From NCBI RefSeq assembly GCF_019904155.1, contig NZ_JAHCMB010000026.1, forward strand, positions 120,933-184,932: 64,000 bases of DNA. The letters run 5' to 3'. The position numbers were made by a program, and so were the translations under genes. Origin of the DNA: Paenibacillus sinensis. GTDB lineage: Bacteria > Bacillota > Bacilli > Paenibacillales > Paenibacillaceae. Every line of letters starts with the position of its first letter. Positions within the stretch are counted from its first letter, which is position 1. The notes below the pieces were generated by a model. The model did no database searches, was not told the origin of the DNA, and worked only from the letters and a program-made list of their open reading frames with translations. Below, in pieces: positions 50,739 through 58,883 of the stretch.

Positions 50739-51197
50739 ATGACAACAGGGAACGGGAAAGATATAGAGAGCTTGTATGCGGAGCTGATGGATGCCTGGAA
50801 CAGCCGGGATGCGCGGCGGATGGCCGATTTATTTACGCCGGAGGGTGAGATGATCGGCTTTGACGGAAGTCTGGCTGCCGGACCAGAGGATATTTACGGA
50901 CATTTGAAGCCGGTATTCGATCATCACCCGACCGCACCTTATATTACGAAAATTAAGACCGTGAGTCTCCTGAACGAGGACGCCGCCTTGCTGCGTGCCA
51001 TCGCGGGCATGATTCCTCCGGGCCGTCAGGAGCTGAATCCCGCGGTGAACGCCCACCATACGCTGGTAGCTGCCCAAGGTCGGGACGGATGGCAGATCAG
51101 GCTTTTTCAGAATACGCCTGCGCAGTTCCATGGAAGGCCCGAACTGGTGGAGCAGATGACGCAGGAATTGAGCGAGGTCTTGCACCAGGAGAGATAG
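50739..51197 (+). CDS. NTF2-like SgcJ/EcaC family protein
   Basis: A 152-residue SnoaL/DUF4440-type protein: 'IESLYAELMDAWNSRDARRMADLFTPEGEMIGFDGSLAAGPEDIYGHL' is the standard first half of the cone-shaped fold, and the C-terminal half is beta-rich ('HTLVAAQGRDGWQIRLFQNTPAQ'). These proteins bind or modify small molecules; no catalytic residue can be assigned. ATG 50739 follows GGAGG with a nine-base gap, preferred over the longer frame from 50670. Confidence 0.8.
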   Translation: MTTGNGKDIESLYAELMDAWNSRDARRMADLFTPEGEMIGFDGSLAAGPEDIYGHLKPVFDHHPTAPYITKIKTVSLLNEDAALLRAIAGMIPPGRQELNPAVNAHHTLVAAQGRDGWQIRLFQNTPAQFHGRPELVEQMTQELSEVLHQER

Positions 51198-51232
51198 ACC
51201 ATCACAGGAAGCGGATTGGAGCACAGGATTGC

Positions 51233-51673
51233 ATGAAAGCATGGTATGGACTGGATGAAATCCAGGATGAGGCTGTAACCTTTGCGGTTATATTGACCAA
51301 GCTGCAAGGCGGATATTTGATTATCAAGAACCGGAAGAGAGGCGGCTGGGAAATACCGGGAGGCCGGAGAGAGCCGGGGGAGACCATTCTGGAGACAGCT
51401 TGCAGGGAGCTGCATGAGGAGACGGGAGCCTTGGGTTTCGACATTGCGCCATTCGGCGTCTTTCCATTCAATGACACATACGGCATGGCTTTCACTGCCG
51501 AGGTCATTGAGATGGGACAGCTTCCGGAGTTTGAGATCGAGGAGACGAGAAGAGTTGATGAGCTGCCTGATACTTTTAATTTCGGATCGTTGTTTTATAT
51601 CCTTGATGAGAAGCTGAACGGGAACGCCTCAGCGCTGAATTGGACGCATACTAACTTAAATCAGATGAAGTAA
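51233..51673 (+). CDS. NUDIX hydrolase
   Basis: A 146-residue NUDIX protein. The full box 'GGRREPGETILETACRELHEETGA' (~43-66) is intact (G-x5-E-x7-R-E-x2-E-E-x-G). It hydrolyses a nucleoside diphosphate linked to another group. ATG 51233 is the first in-frame start after the preceding gene, with AGGA just upstream. Followed immediately by a terminator and then by an insertion sequence. Confidence 0.88.
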   Translation: MKAWYGLDEIQDEAVTFAVILTKLQGGYLIIKNRKRGGWEIPGGRREPGETILETACRELHEETGALGFDIAPFGVFPFNDTYGMAFTAEVIEMGQLPEFEIEETRRVDELPDTFNFGSLFYILDEKLNGNASALNWTHTNLNQMK

Positions 51674-51682
51674 CGCATTAAC

Positions 51683-51707
51683 AGGGCAGCCGAGGCTGCC
51701 TTTTTTT
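51683..51707 (+). terminator. Terminator of the NUDIX gene
   Basis: GGCAGCC-ga-GGCTGCC followed by TTTTTTT. Its T-run is also where the dispersed repeat, interrupted by the insertion sequence, begins. Confidence 0.92.
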
Positions 51708-51751
51708 AAATATAGGCTATGTTAAATTCTAATGTTGATTTTTGAGCATAA

Positions 51752-51777
51752 GAAAACCGCCTTGAATGAAGGCGGTT
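51752..51777 (-). terminator. Terminator at the left end of the insertion sequence
   Basis: AACCGCCTT-gaatg-AAGGCGGTT; on the minus strand it is followed by TTCTTA. Ends the passenger gene transcript. Confidence 0.75.
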
Positions 51778-51857
51778 CATTGAGCTATCGTTGTCCGTTA
51801 GCTCAATTTCAAACAGTATATGGGTTCATCATGGAAACCTTTTTCAATTTCACCTGC

Positions 51858-52373
51858 TCATTTTGTTCGCTCTACAGAATACAGAAAAAATTTCATATCT
51901 ATATTCCTAAAATTCTTAGTATCTTTATCAATAATATTCATACCGTTTCGAACGGCAACTTTTTGAGCGGCTATATTTGTGTCCCTAATAATAGAATAAA
52001 CCCTATTTGAATTAAGAACTGAAAAAGCGTATTCCTTGCAAGCAATTGCCGCTTCTGTTGCGTAACCTTTGTGCCAATACGCTTTTTGAAACAAAAAACC
52101 TATTTCCAAAATTTCTTTTTCTCTCCAGCCTTGCATTGTCAAGCCACATTGACCAATCATTTCGTTTGTTTCTTTTAATACAACAGCCCAAAGTCCAAAA
52201 CCATATTCTTCATATCTTTTAAGATGTCTGTTAAGCCAGTTTTGTGCTTCTTCTAAGTTGAATGCACTTTCATAAGCAGCACGCATTACTTCCTCATCAC
52301 ACAATATTCCGCACAATGCATCATAATCGGACTGCACCATTTCTCTAATTATAAGACGTTTTGTTTCTATCAA
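51858..52373 (-). CDS. GNAT acetyltransferase carried inside the insertion sequence
   Basis: A 171-residue RimJ/RimL-type acetyltransferase. 'MIETKRLIIREMVQSDYDAL' start; acetyl-CoA motif 'FQKAYWHKGYATEAAIACKEYAF' (~94-116) and 'NIAAQKVAVRNGM' (~133-145). AT-rich codon use unlike neighbouring chromosomal genes. It lies 64 bp behind the transposase on the same strand and between the element's inverted repeats, so it is a passenger gene that moves with it. It could acetylate an antibiotic, a peptide or a ribosomal protein; the sequence does not say which. Confidence 0.88.
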   Translation of the reverse strand: MIETKRLIIREMVQSDYDALCGILCDEEVMRAAYESAFNLEEAQNWLNRHLKRYEEYGFGLWAVVLKETNEMIGQCGLTMQGWREKEILEIGFLFQKAYWHKGYATEAAIACKEYAFSVLNSNRVYSIIRDTNIAAQKVAVRNGMNIIDKDTKNFRNIDMKFFLYSVERTK

Positions 52374-52436
52374 AAATCTCCCACCTTTCTATTGTATCAA
52401 TAACCTTTAAAAAAATTCCTTATCCTTCCAGTTAGC

Positions 52437-53447
52437 TTAACAAGAGAAAGCAGACAACCGAAGCTTTTTATTCGTGTCGTTAACAGTGAACAAGCACGAT
52501 TTGACCAACATATTCTTCTTATTCGATGAGCTATTCTCATATTCCTTGCTGTCTATATAACGGAACCATGCCAAATAGTGCTGCAAATATTTGGTTGCAA
52601 CACCATTGAAGCGGTCTATCCATTTTTTCAAGCGGCTGTGGTAGCTGTTCACGTTTTGGATATGGTAAACGCCCTTAACGCGCTGTTTTCCATCGGATTT
52701 GAATTGGTAATGAGCCAAACCTTTTGAATTCGCATAGGAACTAAATGCTCTCCACGAATCAGTGCATAGCACGTTCGACTTAGATATATGAATGCCAATC
52801 GCTTCGTCCAATTATGTAGTCCGAATACGTCCACGCCCAAGCACGCCAGAGCAGGTCATTTTCTGGCGGTCACGGGCAACGAGTACGCAAACCTGGTCGT
52901 TGCTTATGCCACGATATTTGGATTTGCCGCCACGTTTTCTTGGCTTGCGCTCGGTGATGCTACGCTTGCCTTTTTCGGAGAATAGGAAATAGGTTTCGTC
53001 CATTTCGACGATACCTTGAAACGCTTCAGTTGGAATCTGTTTCAGAGAAGCGAGAATCTTATGCCGCCAATAGAACAAGGTGACATGTGTAACTTCACCA
53101 AGCAACTCCTCAGCGCATTTCCGTAGTGAATAACCCTCAATCATGAATTCAATGAAACGAACCCAAAGATGAGGTCTACGTGTGCGCTGAAGAGGGGTGT
53201 TTGTGAGGTCATTAAACGTCTGTAAACAGGATTTAAAACGGTAACGCTGCCGTTTGACCACTCCAGCACGTGTTTGAACAGTATATTTTCCAAATCGCAC
53301 AACAGAATGGTTTTTACAATGCGGACAAACAAGCCCATCTTTGTGCTTCTGCTCTTGGATTTCATCAATCGCACGAACTGGAGCTGACATGCCTTGGGTT
53401 CGGAACTGCAAGAAGTAGATAAGCTCTCGCTTGCTATTATCGTCCAA
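52437..53447 (-). pseudogene. IS1595-family (ISXO2-like) transposase split by an in-frame stop
   Basis: One continuous reading frame of 336 codons interrupted only by TAA at 52812-52814 ('GRGRIRTT-stop-LDEAIGIHISK'). N-terminal zinc ribbon 'CPHCKNHSVVRFGKY...RYRFKSC', where phenylalanine replaces one expected cysteine. The ISXO2-like DDE domain shows 'IVEMDETYF', 'VLCTDSWRAF' and 'NVNSYHSRLKKWI', consistent with the D-D-N/E-K pattern of this family. TTG at 52811 directly after the stop could restart translation. It is probably inactive unless the stop is read through. Confidence 0.88.
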
Positions 53448-53575
53448 CGTTTAAGCAAGCTTCTTCAGTTCCTTTAAATCCATAGGTAAATCATCTCCGA
53501 ACAAGTGATATTAGCTTTATTATAGAACATTCGTTCGTAATAATCAAATATCAATATTAAGGTTTAACATAGCCT

Positions 53576-53670
53576 TAAATATAGAAAGTGCAAGCTTCGC
53601 GATTATCCCAGCCTTCTATTTCTCGGTAAACGCATGGCGTCCAAGAATGCCGTAAGTCGTTTATCCTTAG
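53576..53670 (+). repeat. Dispersed ~100-bp structured repeat, copy 2 (split by the insertion sequence)
   Basis: Matches 36918-37022. The first part (TTTTTTTAAATATA) lies left of the insertion sequence at 51701-51714 and the rest (TAGAAAGTGCAAGC to TTTATCCTTAG) lies right of it. The outer stem TAAACG/CGTTTA (53627-53663) and inner stem GGCGT/ATGCC are kept by paired or wobble changes, while the first hairpin of copy 1 is lost. No resistance gene follows this copy. Confidence 0.65.
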
Positions 53671-53692
53671 TGTGAAAAGAATCATGGATATA

Positions 53693-53713
53693 CGAACAAA
53701 TGTTTGCTATAAT
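53693..53713 (+). promoter_or_regulatory. Possible LexA box over an extended -10 promoter
   Basis: CGAACAAATGTTTG (53693-53706) matches the Bacillus SOS consensus CGAACRNRYGTTYG, and TGCTATAAT (53705-53713) is an extended -10. The overlap is what a repressed SOS promoter looks like. The first real gene downstream is the deoxynucleoside kinase at 53885. The intervening 170 bp holds only very short frames. Confidence 0.4.
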
Positions 53714-53884
53714 TGCAGCATGAAGTCTCGTACATAGAAATGTTGTGGCAGCTTCAACTTTCCGTAGGAAGAGTCGGCTCGCTGTGATACAATAATCAGG
53801 TCTGTTTTTGAAAGTTATGAATTATATCAATCGGTTTTGATTAATTAATAGACTGCGATTGTCATCAGTAAAGGAGTTTTTGCC

Positions 53885-54538
53885 ATGAATCCCTATCATA
53901 TCCCCGAGAACGCGCTGATCACGGTAGCCGGTACCGTCGGCGTCGGCAAATCCACGCTTACGGCTGCCCTGGCAGACCGCCTTGGCTTTCAAACCTCGCT
54001 GGAGCAGGTTGAACATAATCCGTATCTCGAGAAATTTTACGACGACTTTGAACGGTGGGTCTTCCATTTGCAAATATATTTTCTGGGCGAACGCTTCAAG
54101 GAGCAGAAACGGATGTTCGAGCTTGGCGGCGGCTTTGTGCAGGACCGCTCGATTTATGAGGATACGGGAATATTTGCCAAAATGCATGCGGATCAAGGCA
54201 CGATGTCGGCAACGGATTATGCTACATATACACAGCTGTATGAAGCGATGGTAATGACACCATACTTCCCCCATCCACATGTGCTGATTTATCTGGAAGG
54301 CAGCCTGCCTGCCATCCTGGACCGGATTCAGGAACGGGGACGCGAAATGGAGATTCACACGGATCGCTCCTATTGGGAGAACATGTATAACCGCTATTCC
54401 TCCTGGATTGAGAATTTTGATGCATGTCCGGTTCTGAAGCTGAATATTGAGGAATACGACGTGCATGACCCTGCTTCGATGGATGATATTTTGCGGCAGA
54501 TTAGCGAAAGCATCCGGGGCACGGCAGCAGCAGTTTAA
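53885..54538 (+). CDS. Deoxynucleoside kinase (dGK/dAK type)
   Basis: A 217-residue kinase. P-loop 'VAGTVGVGKSTLTAALADRLGF' (~15-36); 'FVQDRSIYEDTGIFAKM' (~87-103) carries the D-R-S motif binding the 5' hydroxyl; the lid is 'RGREMEIHTDRSYWENMYNRY' (~151-171). It phosphorylates deoxyadenosine or deoxyguanosine with ATP to salvage DNA precursors. AAAGGAG precedes ATG 53885. Usually paired with a second kinase in Bacillus; here it is alone. A possible SOS box lies 180 bp upstream. Confidence 0.9.
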   Translation: MNPYHIPENALITVAGTVGVGKSTLTAALADRLGFQTSLEQVEHNPYLEKFYDDFERWVFHLQIYFLGERFKEQKRMFELGGGFVQDRSIYEDTGIFAKMHADQGTMSATDYATYTQLYEAMVMTPYFPHPHVLIYLEGSLPAILDRIQERGREMEIHTDRSYWENMYNRYSSWIENFDACPVLKLNIEEYDVHDPASMDDILRQISESIRGTAAAV

Positions 54539-54601
54539 GCTGCTGTTCTGACGGAAATCCCTGCAGTGTAAGGCTTCGGGAGGCGAGAGGCTGAATGAAG
54601 C

Positions 54602-54645
54602 AATAAGCCGGATGGTTGCTTTTGACACCTATCCGGCTTATTTAT
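54602..54645 (+). terminator. Terminator of the deoxynucleoside kinase gene
   Basis: AATAAGCCGGAT (54602-54613) pairs with ATCCGGCTTATT (54631-54642), then TATATT. Confidence 0.88.
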
Positions 54646-54806
54646 ATTACCGGGATTTCGAAGCTACCGGGGCCCCGCATAGGATCTGAACAGGCTGCGA
54701 AGATCCAAGCTGCACACCCCGGATTACCTTGCGCTGCAACTTCCTGTGTTTTTTTGCGTCATATTATATGGAAAATTATTCATTGGAAGAATAGGAGATT
54801 CGTCAA

Positions 54807-56054
54807 ATGAAGCATTGGGGAAGACTGCTGCTGTGCGGAGCACTGCTGTTGGGAGGCGGCGCTGCCGCGACGCCGGGGAATGTCTCGGCGGCAGGTGGAG
54901 TAAGCATTGTGCTGGACGGGTATCCGCTGCCATTTCCGGTGGAGCCTGCGGTCATGAACGGTACGACGATGGTTCCTTTCCGGGCCATATCGGAAGCTCT
55001 TGGCATCTCGGTGCAGTGGAATCAGAGCGCGAAGGTAATTACCGCGACAGGAAAAGCCGTTGAGACGGCGAAGGTCGTGAAGCTTACAATCGGCAGCAAG
55101 ACGGCGCAGGTGAACGGCGCGGCGGTTAAGCTGGCGGTGGCGCCGCAGACGGTACGTGGCACAACAATGATTCCGCTGAGCTTCTTCAGCCAGCAGTTCG
55201 GTGCGGATGTGTCCTGGAATCAGGCTACCAAGACAGTGTCGATTACCTCACCGAAGGAAGAGATGTATACGCTGGCGTTCTACGCCATTTCTTCTTACAG
55301 CCAGTATAATATGCTGGGCGGGTTCAACGACGCCGCATTCGGCTGGAGCCGGATCGGCAAAGACGGCGAATTCACCACAACAGGCGGCGACTTCTATTGG
55401 CCGCAGGCTGCTGGCGATGTTACCCCGGAATCCATCGTGCAGAGCGCTTCTACGAGCGGCCAGACGCCGTATTTAATGGTCTATTCGGGCGACGGCAGTC
55501 TGGAATTGACCAAGAATCTGGAGGACGCCGCACTTCAGGCGCGGACGATTGACGGCATTGTGAATACGGCGGCAGAGAAGGGCTTCAAAGGTATTATGCT
55601 CGATCTGGAGGGACTTGGGTTGACCGGGGATAAAGCGAAGGTGCAGAGCGATTACAACGCTTTCGTCCGAAATCTGTCCACGAAAGCCCGTGCACAAGGA
55701 TTGAAGCTAGGCATTGCCGTTCATCCGCTGAACAGTTCGTACGGCGGCTATGATTACAAGACGCTGGGTGCGCTGGCCGATGAGCTTGTCATCATGGCTT
55801 ATGCCTATGGCGATGAGAAATCGCCTGAGCCTGCGGGCAAAGTGGACGAGGCTATCCGCCTGGCGCTGAAGCAGACGACCAAGGACAAGCTCGTGCTAGG
55901 CATTTCGCTCCAGAGTGAGAATGCGACATCGGTGAACACCAAGATCGGGCTGGCGAAGCGTTATGACCTGAAAGGCATCGCGGTGTGGCGGCTCGGATTG
56001 ATCGCCCAGGCGGCCTGGGAACAAATGAATGAGTCGATCGAGCTTGGCAGCTAA
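54807..56054 (+). CDS. Secreted stalk-domain protein with GH18-like domain
   Basis: A 415-residue exported protein. Signal peptide ~1-29 (cleavage near 'VSA-AGG'). Copper-amine-oxidase-N-type stalk domain ~32-148, shown by two 'NGTTMVPFRAISEALGISVQWNQSAKVIT'-like repeats. Then a GH18-like barrel ~152-410 related to YaaH/SleL. The GH18 core 'GIMLDLEGLG' (~260-269) has the D-x-E end of D-x-x-D-x-D-x-E, so it may cut N-acetylglucosamine polymers or only bind them. 'ELVIMAYAYGDEKSPEP' gives the later aspartate/tyrosine strand. AGGAGA precedes ATG. Likely acts on cell wall or spore cortex. Confidence 0.85.
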   Translation: MKHWGRLLLCGALLLGGGAAATPGNVSAAGGVSIVLDGYPLPFPVEPAVMNGTTMVPFRAISEALGISVQWNQSAKVITATGKAVETAKVVKLTIGSKTAQVNGAAVKLAVAPQTVRGTTMIPLSFFSQQFGADVSWNQATKTVSITSPKEEMYTLAFYAISSYSQYNMLGGFNDAAFGWSRIGKDGEFTTTGGDFYWPQAAGDVTPESIVQSASTSGQTPYLMVYSGDGSLELTKNLEDAALQARTIDGIVNTAAEKGFKGIMLDLEGLGLTGDKAKVQSDYNAFVRNLSTKARAQGLKLGIAVHPLNSSYGGYDYKTLGALADELVIMAYAYGDEKSPEPAGKVDEAIRLALKQTTKDKLVLGISLQSENATSVNTKIGLAKRYDLKGIAVWRLGLIAQAAWEQMNESIELGS

Positions 56055-56107
56055 TCCGGGAAATGAGATTTGTGAAATGACATACTGATATCCTTGGTAT
56101 GAGGATA

Positions 56108-56144
56108 CCAACAGCCCTCTGCGTGAACCGCAGAGGGCTGTTGG
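56108..56144. terminator. Terminator between the stalk-domain gene and the TetR gene
   Basis: CCAACAGCCCTCTGCG-tgaac-CGCAGAGGGCTGTTGG: a perfect 16-bp stem without a long T-run. Serves convergent genes. Confidence 0.8.
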
Positions 56145-56229
56145 TTGTGGAGCTTATCATGGAAGCTGCGCTGTGATCATGTGGTCAGACCTTCGGACAC
56201 TGCCGTTAGGCAGTCCGGAATTGATACGC

Positions 56230-56835
56230 CTAGAAGGTAAATCCTTTCTCCAGCAGTGACACGGCTTCAGTCAGTATGTCCGGATAGCTCCGGTCATGCT
56301 GTTCGATGAAAAATTTCTGCGAGGCCATCGCGATGCCTACGAATGCTGCAGCGAGGCTGCGTACCCGAAGCTCATCCTTGCTGCAGCCTTGGCGCTGAGC
56401 GATAACGTTGGCGACCATTTCTACGGTTGTCATGATCTGCTGGATCATGGCGGCTTGTAGCTCGGGAATCTCGTACGATAACGACACCCGCGCCCAGATC
56501 CCCTCCACTTCATCTTCGGGAATCTGGTTGAAGCCGTCCTTGACTGCCCCTCTGAGAGCTTGAATGATGCTGAGCTCTGGAGGCTGCTTCAGAAAGCTCT
56601 CGATCAGCAGGGGATCATAATCGTCTTCCAATACAACCGCTTCTTTGGTGGAGAAGTAGCGGAAGAAGGTGCTGGGCGATATTTCAGAAGCTTCGGCGAT
56701 CTGCTCTACTGTAGTAGCCTGATAGCCCTGCTCACGGAAGAGGCGCATCGCATTCTCCTGAATGGTTGCTCTTGTCTTGATTTTCTTGCGTTCCCGCAGT
56801 CCCGGCTTCGGACTATCGTTATTCATATCTGACAA
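56230..56835 (-). CDS. TetR/AcrR-family regulator
   Basis: A regulator of about 201 residues. The helix-turn-helix ~14-60 is 'TRATIQENAMRLFREQGYQATTVEQIAEASEISPSTFFRYFSTKEAVV'; the ligand-binding half ends in 'LLEKGFTF'. GGAGG lies seven bases before TTG 56835; ATG 56841 abuts it and ATG 56826 is distant, so the start is uncertain by a few codons. It follows the DHA2 efflux gene by 80 bp on the same strand and probably represses it through the palindrome at 58495-58509, released by a drug that the pump exports. Confidence 0.88.
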   Translation of the reverse strand: MSDMNNDSPKPGLRERKKIKTRATIQENAMRLFREQGYQATTVEQIAEASEISPSTFFRYFSTKEAVVLEDDYDPLLIESFLKQPPELSIIQALRGAVKDGFNQIPEDEVEGIWARVSLSYEIPELQAAMIQQIMTTVEMVANVIAQRQGCSKDELRVRSLAAAFVGIAMASQKFFIEQHDRSYPDILTEAVSLLEKGFTF

Positions 56836-56921
56836 TTCCATCCCTCCATATAGGCCTTCACGGGGATTTCCGTTCTATGTTCAGTGTACCCTGATTGCCG
56901 CGGAAGGGACAAGCGCTTAAA

Positions 56922-58436
56922 TCAGGAGGATAGCTTCTGCGGCTTGGCGGCAGGCTCCGCTGTATGGCGTGGCAGGAAAATAATCGCCAGCAGGGTGCCG
57001 ACCACCGCAATGCCGGCGCAGATCCAGAGCATATGCTGCATGCCCTGGACAAAGGCGGTGCGGACCATGCCCAGCAGGTCCGCCGAGCCCAGCCGGCTGG
57101 CGATCGCAGCGCCGGCCGATGCGCTCTGGCGGACGCCCGCCGCGGCTTCAGCCGGCAGGCCGTCCAGCCGCAGGCCGTTGCGGTAGGCGGAGTTCAGCGC
57201 CGAGCCCAGCAGGGCGACGCCGACAGCTCCGCCGACCTGGCGCAGCGCCATGACCAGCGCGGAGCCGACTCCGCTGCGCTCCGCGGACAGCGCCCCGATC
57301 GCGAGATCCATCGAGATCGGCAGCGCGAAGCCGAGGCCGAGACCGGCGATCGTAATCCATAGGGCGGCATAGCCGTAGGTGCTGCCTGTGTCCGTGGCTG
57401 TGCCAAGGAGCAGGGCAGCCGCCATCAGGGCGAAGCCGAGGGCAACGACGGCGCGAGCGCTCAGCTTCTTCAGGAGAAGATCGGAGCTCTTGGCGCCGAC
57501 AAGCATTCCGCCGATCATCGGGAGCAGCCGCAGCCCGGTTCCCAAGGCGTCGGCTCCGTTCACGGCCTGAAAATACTGCGGCATGACGAACAGAAGGCCG
57601 AACAAGGCGAAGGACACGCAGGTAGCCAGAAGGGTTCCCCAGGTGAAGCGCCGCGAACGGAAGAGTGACAGATCGATGAGCGGATGCTCTGTCCGGCGTT
57701 CCCAGAGAACGAAGATCGCCAAGATAATGAAGCCCGTCAGCAGGGTGGCAAGAGTGAGGCTGTCTCCCCAGCCATGCTCGCCCGCCCGAATGACGCCGAA
57801 GGTTACAGCGGTCAGACCGAGGCTGGAAGATACGACTCCAACCACATCGAGCTTAAGGCGCAGCTCGCTGCGCGATTCCGGCATGAGCAGCCCGACGGCG
57901 ATCAGCGCGATCACAATAAGCGGAAGGTTGATCAGGAAGACAGAGCCCCAGCTGTAATGATTCAGCAGCCATCCTCCCAGGATTGGGCCGAGCGGAATGC
58001 CGAGCATATTGGCCGAGGCCCAGACCATCATGGCTTTGGTCCGCTCGGGACCCTCGAACAGCACGGGCAGCACGGACACGGACAGCGGGATAAGAAAGGC
58101 TGCCCCGAGCCCAAGCAGAGACCGCATAAAGATCAGCATGCCGGTGGACGCGGCATAGGCGCAGCCGGCCGAAGCGCCTCCGAACAGGAGGAGAGCCAGC
58201 AGCAGAAAGGTTTTGCGTCCGAAACGGTCGCCAAGCATGCCTGCGGGGAGCAGCATCGCGGCCAGCACCAGATTGTAGGAGTCCAGTATCCACTGGAGAC
58301 GGCTGGTCGGAGCCTCCAGGTCTGTCGCCAGCGTTGGCAGAGCGACGTTGAGAATGGTCATATCAAGACCGACGGCGAGCAATCCGAAGGTGAGGGAGAA
58401 GAGCACCCACCATTTCGATTTCAGGGAACGCGTCAT
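56922..58436 (-). CDS. DHA2-family multidrug efflux transporter (MFS, 14 segments)
   Basis: A 504-residue exporter of the EmrB/QacA branch. Motif A-like 'GMLGDRFGRKTFLLLALLLFGGAS' (~68-91), motif C-like 'GIPLGPILGGWLLNHYSWGSVFLINLP' (~145-171) and about fourteen hydrophobic segments. It exports cationic or amphipathic drugs using protons. ATG 58436 is preferred, with AAAGGTGG eight bases upstream. A TetR gene follows in the same unit, and a TetR-type operator overlaps its promoter. Confidence 0.92.
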   Translation of the reverse strand: MTRSLKSKWWVLFSLTFGLLAVGLDMTILNVALPTLATDLEAPTSRLQWILDSYNLVLAAMLLPAGMLGDRFGRKTFLLLALLLFGGASAGCAYAASTGMLIFMRSLLGLGAAFLIPLSVSVLPVLFEGPERTKAMMVWASANMLGIPLGPILGGWLLNHYSWGSVFLINLPLIVIALIAVGLLMPESRSELRLKLDVVGVVSSSLGLTAVTFGVIRAGEHGWGDSLTLATLLTGFIILAIFVLWERRTEHPLIDLSLFRSRRFTWGTLLATCVSFALFGLLFVMPQYFQAVNGADALGTGLRLLPMIGGMLVGAKSSDLLLKKLSARAVVALGFALMAAALLLGTATDTGSTYGYAALWITIAGLGLGFALPISMDLAIGALSAERSGVGSALVMALRQVGGAVGVALLGSALNSAYRNGLRLDGLPAEAAAGVRQSASAGAAIASRLGSADLLGMVRTAFVQGMQHMLWICAGIAVVGTLLAIIFLPRHTAEPAAKPQKLSS

Positions 58437-58481
58437 AGCGTGACCCACCTTTCATAATCAGGGAATGTCGTGCATAATGGG

Positions 58482-58510
58482 ATTTTATATAAAATGATAG
58501 TTACTGTCAA
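58482..58510 (-). promoter_or_regulatory. Promoter and TetR-type operator of the efflux operon
   Basis: Minus strand: TTGACA (58505-58510), 17 bases, TAAAAT (58482-58487). The imperfect palindrome TGACAGTAACTATCA (58495-58509; 12 of 15 positions symmetrical) overlaps the -35, so binding there would block RNA polymerase. It has the TGACAGT-ACTGTCA form common for TetR operators. Confidence 0.65.
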
Positions 58511-58883
58511 ATAAAATAATGTGTCAAAAATATCGGAAATCGCCGGCTTGAGGTCCTAAAGTATTCCTTATGATCTAATTTTTACTGTGGGAGGGCTAAA
58601 AAGAGCATAACGCATTGAGCAGCGGGACCATATTGGGCAGGGTGTGAGGCCGGTATTTTTTCGCATAAGAGACTTAACTAAAAATGACAGCAACAAATAT
58701 CACAACCTCCGGGAGCAACAAACCGCTATAATCATTAGGGCTTGCCGCAGACCATTTCAAAATTGGGGTAAATAAGCCTCGTATTTGAAAGTGGCCTTAA
58801 TTATTCTGGTAAACGTTATTGTCCGATGGATGCGCCAAGCATCTATCCTTGGACTGTACTAACTCTCGGAGGGATTTCTTATC
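58511..58883. other. ~370-bp intergenic region before the radical SAM gene
   Basis: No supported gene. The only start codons give frames of 15 residues or fewer, or (58826) a frame that runs into the radical SAM gene in another phase without a ribosome binding site. I looked for a precursor-peptide gene here and did not find a convincing one. Confidence 0.5.

Larger units (their letters stand above)
51715..53574 (-). mobile_element. IS1595-type insertion sequence with GNAT passenger gene
   Basis: Both ends carry inverted repeats of about 31 bp. The left end (51715) reads GGCTATGTTAAATTCTAATG and the right end read inward is GGCTATGTTAAACCTTAATA, continuing with TTGATwTTTGA. TAAATATA stands on both flanks (51707-51714 and 53576-53583), an 8-bp target duplication as expected for IS1595; one base at the right end is ambiguous. 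Inside are an IS1595-type transposase broken by a stop codon and a complete GNAT gene, both on the minus strand. The element is visibly AT-richer than its surroundings and sits inside a copy of the dispersed repeat also found before the ABC-F gene. Confidence 0.88.

Noticed and set aside
52437..53447. Programmed frameshift in the IS transposase
   Set aside because: Both parts are in the same frame; a single TAA separates them, so no frameshift is needed.
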